A DNA stretch of 10,768 bases from Candidatus Magasanikbacteria bacterium RIFCSPHIGHO2_02_FULL_50_9b. GTDB lineage: Bacteria > Patescibacteriota > Patescibacteriia > Magasanikbacterales > 2-02-FULL-50-9b. The DNA is taken from contig MFQD01000004.1 of the NCBI GenBank assembly GCA_001782975.1, positions 1-10,768 on the forward strand, written 5' to 3'. The notes under the pieces are model-generated. The model saw nothing but the letters and a program-made list of their open reading frames with translations, was not told the origin of the DNA and ran no database searches. This document shows positions 5,201 through 10,768 of this stretch, piece after piece (position 1 is the first letter of the stretch; each line of letters starts with the position of its first letter). The position numbers and the translations under genes are program-made.

Positions 5201-6940
5201 TTAATTTCGCACGCGAATAATAAACCTGCCGTCATTATATTTTATGACAGGGAAAAATTTTGCGCTCGCAAATTGCGGATCACGCTTCGTATCAATAAGC
5301 AAAAATTCTATGTGATACCGATCCAGAGCTGCGCCAAAATTTGCCGCAAGCGCGTCACGTGTTTTTAAAATATCTGCAAAATATTTTTCGCCGAGCAGTT
5401 CGACGGCTGTTGTATACTCGCCGCAGTCAGCGCCGACTGCATTCAAACGCAGCGCGCGACACATGCGAACAAATCTGTTATGTGTTTTATATTGATGAAT
5501 CGCCGGACCCGTTCCTGCATACACACGGACGTTGTCGTGCAGCATCGCGCGATCAACCGCTATCAGATCAGGGCGCGAAATTAAATATCGCTCAATCTGT
5601 TCCTGATTGCTGATCAACTGCAAACTGGCGGTCTGATAAAACGCAACGTAATGTTTGGTCATGACTGGAATGAATTCAGACAGATCTGCGTTTGCTAAAA
5701 TAACGGACGGATTTTTAATTTCTGTCTCAAGCCACTGCAACGGCCCTGCGTACGCCTGATTTGCAATGTTATATGCAATATCTGGCGACAGAATCGAACG
5801 GGTAATCGACATGCGCCTGAGCACAAAAACAACGGTGACTGCAATCAAACAAATCAAAAGTAAATTCAGTGCCAAGCGCCGACGCACAAGCGCGATGTGT
5901 GGAATGGTTACCGCGATGATGATGACTGAGAAGAGATCCATAAAACGGCCGACGTGTGATCCCAGCTCAAGTTCTTTTGCGGTAACGATGTTGCTGAGAG
6001 CGGTGATACAGAGCGCCACGGTCATGATTACAAAAAAATATTTTTTGTCCGACTGGTCAGTGGCGGTCACTCCGTTATTATTTTTGCGACACAGATACCA
6101 AAGTGCGCTTGCTGCCACGAGTGCCACACCGTGTAGCAATGCCGCGGCGGTCGGCAATCGTGTCGCGACCAGTCCGATGCGCTCCATTGTCTCCCAATAA
6201 AAAGGTGCATTTGTTTGGTGAATCATATACGCAACCGCCGGCGCGCTCAGCACCAGAAGCGGAATGACAACGTGACAAACTTTTTTCAGCGTCAAATCTT
6301 TTCGTAACGCGAGCCGCAGAAACAGAATGGCGAGCGCCACTACAATGATCTGCCATGAAAATGTGTAGATATAAAAATTCACCGCAGCTGCGGCGGCGAG
6401 TGCAAACGCACGCCAGAGCGATTGTTCCTTGAGCCAACGCACAAGCATCACACAAAACAAAAGAAAAAATGGAAACACAATTTGCATGGACACAGGACGT
6501 ACAACGGGTGCATAGAGCGCAATAAAAACGAACAGCGATGCGGCGATTGCGTGGCGGCGCGTTGCACCAAGTTCCTGCAACAAAACGAGAACGATCAGAA
6601 AAAAAATCACTGACCACACCACAAGGTTTATCACCCCCACCTGATTCGCAGAAAAACCAAAGACATGCGGTACCGCAGCAATCCAGTCTGAAACAAAAAA
6701 AGCCGGTGACGTATCATCTGCATGTTCAATATAATAGGGGTTGCCGATAAAAAAATTTCCGTCCGCGATTTCTTTGCTCCGGCTGAAATAATAGCGGTCG
6801 TCTTCAATAATGCTAACCACAACGGGTGGCACACTGCCAAACGCACGCGCGATGCGGGCGTGCGGCACGAGTGCAAGCACCGCAACAGCGCAGAGGCCGA
6901 TCCAAAACAATATACTGCGGTATAGCGGTGGTGTTGTCAT
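5201..6940 (-). CDS. Multi-membrane GT-C-like glycosyltransferase, paralogue 1
   Basis: A 579-residue polytopic membrane protein. There is one N-terminal span (about 9-27), then an outside loop with IIEDDRYYFSRSKEIADGN (44-62), GNPYYIEH (66-73) and SDWIAAVP (84-91), then about nine further hydrophobic spans between about 99 and 372, and a soluble C-terminal domain (about 380-579). An acidic pair in the first outside loop is the hallmark of GT-C transferases (STT3, PMT, ArnT types), which use polyprenyl-phosphate sugars; here E46-D47-D48 is the candidate. The whole layout matches the protein at 7714-9318. It begins 10 nt after the GT2 stop, so the two are co-transcribed. The fold call is inference from topology and motif. 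Acceptor (lipid, glycan or protein) is unknown. I cannot assign it to a named family. Confidence 0.6.
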   Translation of the reverse strand: MTTPPLYRSILFWIGLCAVAVLALVPHARIARAFGSVPPVVVSIIEDDRYYFSRSKEIADGNFFIGNPYYIEHADDTSPAFFVSDWIAAVPHVFGFSANQVGVINLVVWSVIFFLIVLVLLQELGATRRHAIAASLFVFIALYAPVVRPVSMQIVFPFFLLFCVMLVRWLKEQSLWRAFALAAAAAVNFYIYTFSWQIIVVALAILFLRLALRKDLTLKKVCHVVIPLLVLSAPAVAYMIHQTNAPFYWETMERIGLVATRLPTAAALLHGVALVAASALWYLCRKNNNGVTATDQSDKKYFFVIMTVALCITALSNIVTAKELELGSHVGRFMDLFSVIIIAVTIPHIALVRRRLALNLLLICLIAVTVVFVLRRMSITRSILSPDIAYNIANQAYAGPLQWLETEIKNPSVILANADLSEFIPVMTKHYVAFYQTASLQLISNQEQIERYLISRPDLIAVDRAMLHDNVRVYAGTGPAIHQYKTHNRFVRMCRALRLNAVGADCGEYTTAVELLGEKYFADILKTRDALAANFGAALDRYHIEFLLIDTKRDPQFASAKFFPVIKYNDGRFIIRVRN

Positions 6941-6950
6941 ATTGAATACA

Positions 6951-7655
6951 TCAGACGAACAGAAATTTCACAAACTTGAACAAAAACTTTGGTGCCTCTT
7001 TCCACAAATTTAATTTTGATTCGCCAAAACGACGCTCTGAAAAGGTGACCGGAATTTCTGTGATGCGCAAACCCTTGCGATAGCTTTTGACAATCATTTC
7101 TGCCAGCAACGCATTCGTATTTTCGCGCGTTTCAATTTTATGCCACGCATCGCGACGAATAATACGAAAATTTGCGGAAAAATCGCGCGTGCGCAACCGA
7201 CTCAGTTTCTGCACCACCTGATTCCCAAACTTGCTGAACAAATATTTAATTTTAACGGACAAAGTTTTGCGTTCATACCCTCCCCCATTGTGTCGGTAGC
7301 CGGTCACCAAATCAAATCCCTCCTGAATTTTTTCAAACAGCCGCCGCATGTCCGCAACACTGAACGAAAGATCAGCATCAGAAGATAAAATAAATTCACC
7401 GTGCGCCTCGTCGTACCCGCGCCGAATCGCAGAGCCGATCCCCAGCAGCGCAGGCCGAACAATAATTCTCACGTTTGAATACTGCGCATTGAGTTCTGCA
7501 ACAAGCTCAACCGTTCCGTCCGCCGAATTATCATCGACAATGATAATTTCTATCGGCGTGGCTACAAATTCCTGTTCAATCTGTGGGATAAACACCGTGA
7601 GATTTTCACGTTCTTTGTATGTGGGAAGCACGATTGAGAGCACCGGATCAGTCAT
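6951..7655 (-). CDS. Family 2 glycosyltransferase, polyprenyl-phosphate mannose/glucose synthase-like (DPM1-like)
   Basis: Predicted to move a hexose from a nucleotide sugar to polyprenyl phosphate on the inner membrane face. With the ATG at 7655 it has 234 residues: SIVLPTYKERENL (7-19), IIIVDDNSADGT (37-48), the metal-binding DAD in SSDADLSF (91-98), and the DPM1-type DFSANFRIIRRDAW and EIPVTFSERRFGESKL near the end. There are no real membrane spans, as in single-domain DPM1-type enzymes; a hydrophobic-basic C-terminus (KFLFKFVKFLFV) may touch the membrane. An ATG at 7757 would add 34 unrelated residues, overlap the upstream gene and lie before the likely promoter, so I reject it. Its place between two GT-C-like genes fits a donor-maker serving those transferases. 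Mannose versus glucose cannot be decided. Confidence 0.9.
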   Translation of the reverse strand: MTDPVLSIVLPTYKERENLTVFIPQIEQEFVATPIEIIIVDDNSADGTVELVAELNAQYSNVRIIVRPALLGIGSAIRRGYDEAHGEFILSSDADLSFSVADMRRLFEKIQEGFDLVTGYRHNGGGYERKTLSVKIKYLFSKFGNQVVQKLSRLRTRDFSANFRIIRRDAWHKIETRENTNALLAEMIVKSYRKGLRITEIPVTFSERRFGESKLNLWKEAPKFLFKFVKFLFV

Positions 7656-7679
7656 AATTAATTGGCAGTAAGCGGCAAA

Positions 7680-7688
7680 AGTATAGCA
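7680..7688 (-). promoter_or_regulatory. Likely extended -10 promoter before the GT2 gene
   Basis: In the 58-nt gap between the second GT-C-like gene and the GT2 gene the minus strand reads TGCTATACT, an extended -10 almost identical to that of tuf (TGCTATAGT). The -35 region is poor (no good TTGACA-like hexamer at 16-18 nt), which extended -10 promoters tolerate. The expected start is near 7673, about 18 nt before the GT2 ATG at 7655. No Shine-Dalgarno is seen in that short leader. Confidence 0.55.
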
Positions 7689-7713
7689 TGGGCGGACGGT
7701 ATTTGCATGTCGC

Positions 7714-9318
7714 TCATTCTGTTTGTCGCTCAAAAATAACATACAGTTCATCTTCATAGCGAACAGTCCAACCGAAATTTTTGGTAAACACGGACGGTGT
7801 CAGAGTTACCTGTTTTTCAAGCATCACAAATCGCACGTTAAATCTGTTGAGAAGCGCGCCAAATTCATTTTTTTCGTTTGGCACGAGCACTCCGTTATTT
7901 TTTAATGCACCCACATACAGCCCCGACAAACGTGAGCGCGCCTCCTGCTCATGGGGCGGCGGCGCAAAAATATATGCAGCCGGCGTATACGCAACCGAAT
8001 GTCGTGAGAGCACGCTGACAAACCGAGATAGATCGAACGGTGAGAGAACGACTGATGGCTCTGCGGCGTAGCGGTCGAGAAACGCAAGCGGCGGCGCATA
8101 TGTTTGCGCATGACGCGCTTCGTCCGGATTAAAAAATCGGAGCTGATTTCTCAAATATGCATTGCGCGCCACAAAAACCAAAAGTACTGTCGCCAGAAGG
8201 CTCAACACGGCGAGCGACATTTTTTTTCGCCACAGCTCCCGACGCCAGTGCACGCACCACGCGCCGCCGATCGCCAACACTGCTGCGGCAAGGGGAAAAG
8301 AAAATTGTTTCACATGCTGCCCAAACTCCAAGTATTTTCCGGTGAGCACATTGCTGAATGAAACGATCAGCATGGCGATGAACGAACCGGCGGTAAGCCA
8401 TAAAAAATTTTTCTGTAGATCACTCAGTCGCTCGTGCAACACCCACAGGAGTGCCAACACCCACAGGAGTCCAACCACAATCACTCGCGCAAAGGTCACG
8501 GCAATCGGAACAGGCGCGCGTGAATAGATCATTCCCATGGTTGCGGCATAATATGTATTTGTGGTGACGCCATATAAAAAAACAATGAGCGGTAACAACA
8601 ATACGATCGCAATGCCGAGCGCAGCGAACGCTTGTTTTGCCATACCGACATGGCGACGCACCAACGCCACCACAAACGTCAACCCGATGAGTGACAAACC
8701 GATTTGACCAACAAAGGTGTACGCATACATACCAACGGCCACCACAACGCCAAGCACGACCGTGAGCGCGTCGCACCACGGCGCATCGCGCTTCACGCGT
8801 AAAAGCCAGTGCGAAAAAACCCAGAGCACCAGTGGAAAAAACACCGCACTCACCTGAATATGCACCGGACGCTGGAGGTGTAAATATGTTTGCGAGAGCG
8901 CTGCAACGGTCGCCAGCAACGAAACGCGACGATCAACATTCCAGGTGTCAAAAAATTTGTATGTTACCCATGTGTACAAACCATTCCATACGATGGTATT
9001 TGCGATGAGTGTGACGGTCCACGAATGGGTGAGCCACAACGGGATTGCTGCAAACCAGTCGGCAATGGTGAATGACGGCGCAACGCCGCCACGATGTTCG
9101 AGATAATAGGGGTTGCCAAAAAAAATGTTGCCGTCAACAATTTCTTTGATTCGCGCAAAATAAAAATCAGCGTCCTCTATAAAAATTGGTGGAACGCCGT
9201 TCCAAATTTTAAGCGTAAAATAGTACCAGCACAGCGCATACACACCTGCCACAACGCCAATGAGCGCGGCCGCGATGCTATATTTTTTTGCAGAGTCAAG
9301 CGCAACAAAAAAATTCAT
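7714..9318 (-). CDS. Multi-membrane GT-C-like glycosyltransferase, paralogue 2
   Basis: A 534-residue polytopic protein with the same plan as the gene at 5201-6940: a first span at about 13-35; an outside loop with IEDADFYFARIKEIVDGN (47-64), GNPYYLEH (68-75) and ADWFAAIP (86-93); about ten spans in all; then a soluble C-terminal domain from about 400. In the 30-residue window starting one residue before the IED, 20 positions are identical to paralogue 1; E48-D49 align with E46-D47 there, while the third acidic residue is shifted (D51). The C-terminal domains also align (SVVLSPFDLSRFVSVLSRHSVAY against SVILANADLSEF). Its ATG overlaps the GT4 stop by 4 nt, so translation is coupled. Probable role: extracytoplasmic transfer from polyprenyl-phosphate sugar; substrate unknown. 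Could also be a membrane protein with a GT-C fold but another role. Confidence 0.6.
   Translation of the reverse strand: MNFFVALDSAKKYSIAAALIGVVAGVYALCWYYFTLKIWNGVPPIFIEDADFYFARIKEIVDGNIFFGNPYYLEHRGGVAPSFTIADWFAAIPLWLTHSWTVTLIANTIVWNGLYTWVTYKFFDTWNVDRRVSLLATVAALSQTYLHLQRPVHIQVSAVFFPLVLWVFSHWLLRVKRDAPWCDALTVVLGVVVAVGMYAYTFVGQIGLSLIGLTFVVALVRRHVGMAKQAFAALGIAIVLLLPLIVFLYGVTTNTYYAATMGMIYSRAPVPIAVTFARVIVVGLLWVLALLWVLHERLSDLQKNFLWLTAGSFIAMLIVSFSNVLTGKYLEFGQHVKQFSFPLAAAVLAIGGAWCVHWRRELWRKKMSLAVLSLLATVLLVFVARNAYLRNQLRFFNPDEARHAQTYAPPLAFLDRYAAEPSVVLSPFDLSRFVSVLSRHSVAYTPAAYIFAPPPHEQEARSRLSGLYVGALKNNGVLVPNEKNEFGALLNRFNVRFVMLEKQVTLTPSVFTKNFGWTVRYEDELYVIFERQTE
8437..8472 (-). repeat. 18-bp tandem duplication inside the GT-C-like gene
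   Basis: Two adjacent 18-bp copies (8437-8454 and 8455-8472) differ at one base. On the coding strand they give the duplicated hydrophobic hexapeptide in GLLWVLALLWVLHER, within a membrane span. The near-identity suggests a recent in-frame slippage event. Confidence 0.85.
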
Positions 9319-10409
9319 ACGATCCGTTTTCCCAAAAGCACTGCGAGCGCGCCGGTCAATTTCGTTCCAACTACGTCAGGCGAACAGCAACGAACAAATG
9401 TCTGATACGCCGCCGCTGACAGACGCGCCGTAATCTCTGGGTTTGCTTTCAAATACCGTATTTTTTCCACCAAATCTTCCACGCTTCCCTGCTTCACGAG
9501 CACCACATCAACACCGTCCGTAAAAATTTCTCGAATTGCCGGCACATCCGCGGTGATGCACACGCGTCCCATTGCCGTCGCTTCATAAAGCTTGTTTGCA
9601 ACCGTGCGTGCAACGCGTGGAACGTCACCAATTAACCCCAGACACACATCCGCAGCAGCAATGTAGGGTGGCAGTTCTTTGAGCGGCAAAAACGGTAAAA
9701 ATTCAATGTTGCCGACGCCAAGCTCAGTGGCAAACGCGCGCGTTTTTTTATATTCTTGGCCATCGCCAATCATGGTGAATACAATGTCCGGATCATCCGC
9801 AAGCAATTTCGCAGCGCGCACAATCACCTCAACTCCCTGCACCGGAATATATTTTCCATGATATTCAACGCGAAATTTTCCAGCAGCCGCCGTTGGTTTT
9901 GGTTGTGGATAAAACACACACGTGTCAGCCGTGCCATTGACTTGAAAACAGCGCGCTGGATTCACTCCAAACGTGTCGCGAAAATAATTAATATGTGTCA
10001 CATAATCCAAAACGACTCCATCAACGAGCCGACAATTAACCCAATCAAATGACCAGTGAAACAAAGCCTTCAGAGAGTGTGGCTTCACCAATTTTCGATC
10101 AAACACCCAATTGTCGTAGTATGAGAACCACAAATCCCACATGATTTTTTTTCTGCCCACAATCACGCGCGCGGCAAGCGGCATCCACCGATCATCAGAA
10201 AATCCAAGCACCACGACATCGCACTGATTTTTCATCAACCGAAACTGTCGCCACAATTCAACATATTTTTTTTTCGACCGTTCACGCGTGTGGCACAACA
10301 AAACTTCAACGCCCTTCAATCGCAACCCCTCAATCAACATTTTCGTCCGATTGTATTCTGGATCAAAATCACCAAAAAAACAGACGCGCAATCTTACCGC
10401 CTCATCCAT
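9315..10409 (-). CDS. GT-B fold glycosyltransferase, GT4-like (group 1)
   Basis: A 364-residue cytoplasmic enzyme expected to add a sugar from a nucleotide sugar to a growing glycan. The N-terminal Rossmann domain begins RVCFFGDFDPEYNRTKMLIEGLRLKG (8-33). The C-terminal domain begins near KFRVEYHGKYIPVQGVEVIVRAAKLL (178-203), contains FTMIGDGQEYKK (211-222) and NIEFLPFLPLKELPPYIAAADVCLGL (234-259), and has the nucleotide-binding region VANKLYEATAMGRVCI (270-285), where E276 is the first Glu of a degenerate E-x7-E motif. No signal peptide. The ATG at 10409 overlaps the stop of the upstream reductase by 8 nt and the gene ends overlapping the next start by 4 nt, so it is mid-operon. Sugar and linkage are not predictable. 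Confidence 0.88.
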   Translation of the reverse strand: MDEAVRLRVCFFGDFDPEYNRTKMLIEGLRLKGVEVLLCHTRERSKKKYVELWRQFRLMKNQCDVVVLGFSDDRWMPLAARVIVGRKKIMWDLWFSYYDNWVFDRKLVKPHSLKALFHWSFDWVNCRLVDGVVLDYVTHINYFRDTFGVNPARCFQVNGTADTCVFYPQPKPTAAAGKFRVEYHGKYIPVQGVEVIVRAAKLLADDPDIVFTMIGDGQEYKKTRAFATELGVGNIEFLPFLPLKELPPYIAAADVCLGLIGDVPRVARTVANKLYEATAMGRVCITADVPAIREIFTDGVDVVLVKQGSVEDLVEKIRYLKANPEITARLSAAAYQTFVRCCSPDVVGTKLTGALAVLLGKRIV

Positions 10410-10768
10410 ATTGCTGTTTGAGATATTCTGAGAGTGCCTCGTACCACGGTGGCAACGCAGCTCCTTTGTTCGTGCGCAGGTGCGAATACCGGGGACGCTG
10501 CACAGTCAAAACTGCCTCAGATTCACCTGGTACGATCAGCGCCTGATCAGCGCCCATCGCCGCAGCGCACGCAACCGCAATTTCGTATTTTGAAACTGGC
10601 TGTGCGGATGCATTCGTCAGATGATAAACACCAGCCGGATGATGCGGCATATCAAACACCAATGATTGCATTGCCTCAGCCAATTGTCGAGTCCACGTCA
10701 CCTCACCCCACTGGTCAGTGACCGCCGTGAATGGCTTGCCGGCGCGCACCAATTCGACAACCATGTCC
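10402..10768 (-). CDS. rfbD: dTDP-4-dehydrorhamnose reductase-like protein (RmlD/RfbD), C-terminal part, cut by window end
   Basis: RmlD makes dTDP-L-rhamnose by reducing the 4-keto group with NAD(P)H, the last step of that pathway. Only the last 121 residues are in the window; the Rossmann NAD(P)-binding part and the YxxxK active site lie outside. What is seen matches the end of the family: VTDQWGEVTWTRQLAEAM (like the DQ-x-GSPT-x-A-x-DLA segment of RmlD), GVYHLTNASAQPVSKYEIAVACA, then QRPRYSHLRTNKGAALPPWYEALSEYL (RP-x-S-x-L then PPW-x-EAL). The family Gly-Ser-Pro-Thr segment reads Gly-Glu-Val-Thr. The internal ATG at 10764 is not the start, because the frame continues to the edge. Other short-chain sugar reductases or epimerases of the extended SDR group remain possible. 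Confidence 0.83.
   Translation of the reverse strand, partial: DMVVELVRAGKPFTAVTDQWGEVTWTRQLAEAMQSLVFDMPHHPAGVYHLTNASAQPVSKYEIAVACAAAMGADQALIVPGESEAVLTVQRPRYSHLRTNKGAALPPWYEALSEYLKQQYG

Noticed and set aside
6078..6617. A 179-codon minus-strand frame rich in Cys and Arg
   Set aside because: It lies inside the GT-C-like gene in another frame, and its composition is typical of a shifted membrane-protein sequence.
7656..7757. Upstream extension of the GT2 protein by 34 residues from an ATG at 7757
   Set aside because: It overlaps the end of the upstream gene, starts before the likely promoter, and lacks similarity to GT2 N-termini, which begin just before SIVLPTYKE.
1..10768. tRNA, rRNA, CRISPR array, insertion sequence or phage genes
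   Set aside because: The gaps are short and contain no cloverleaf, no regularly spaced repeats, no terminal inverted repeats and no transposase or phage-like reading frame.

Overview
All twelve genes in this 10.8 kb window lie on the minus strand, so transcription runs from high to low coordinates. The window has two halves. The right half (about 4223-10768) is a surface-sugar cluster. The left half (about 1-3987) is the start of the tuf-S10 ribosomal protein cluster. The gene order tuf-rpsJ-rplC-rplD-rplW-rplB is bacterial. Long low-complexity tails on several ribosomal proteins, very tight packing and a GT-C-like protein pair with a GNPYY-x-EH signature suggest a Patescibacteria (CPR, Parcubacteria-like) genome. 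That placement is my inference from gene character; no tree was built.

Sugar half, in order of transcription: the C-terminal end of a dTDP-4-dehydrorhamnose reductase-like protein (cut by the window edge), a GT4-type GT-B glycosyltransferase overlapping it by 8 nt, and a multi-membrane GT-C-like protein overlapping by 4 nt. A 58-nt gap with a likely extended -10 promoter follows. Then come a DPM1-like GT2 glycosyltransferase, a second GT-C-like protein that is a paralogue of the first, another short gap with a weaker promoter, and an FkbM-family methyltransferase. A plausible scheme is that the GT2 enzyme charges polyprenyl phosphate with a sugar, the two GT-C-like proteins transfer such sugars outside the membrane, the GT4 enzyme and RmlD-like reductase act on the cytoplasmic side, and the FkbM enzyme O-methylates a sugar.

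The 235-bp gap at 3988-4222 holds two candidate sigma70-type promoters driving tuf. The tuf-rpsJ gap holds two hairpins, one of which includes the probable rpsJ ribosome binding site. The 167-nt rpsJ-rplC gap holds a 58-nt stem-loop followed by a U-tract, which looks like an intrinsic terminator or attenuator, and then a second stem-loop. After that rplC, rplD, rplW and rplB are separated by only 2, 1 and 5 nt.

The most unusual item is ribosomal protein L23. It carries an N-terminal extension of about 80 residues containing four consecutive copies of a His-Asp/Glu-His-x-x pentapeptide, a probable metal-binding array on a protein that sits at the nascent-chain exit. The next most interesting are the candidate attenuator placed after, not before, rpsJ, and the GT-C-like paralogue pair. 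No tRNA, rRNA, CRISPR array, insertion sequence or phage gene was seen, and no gene-free stretch exceeds 300 bases.
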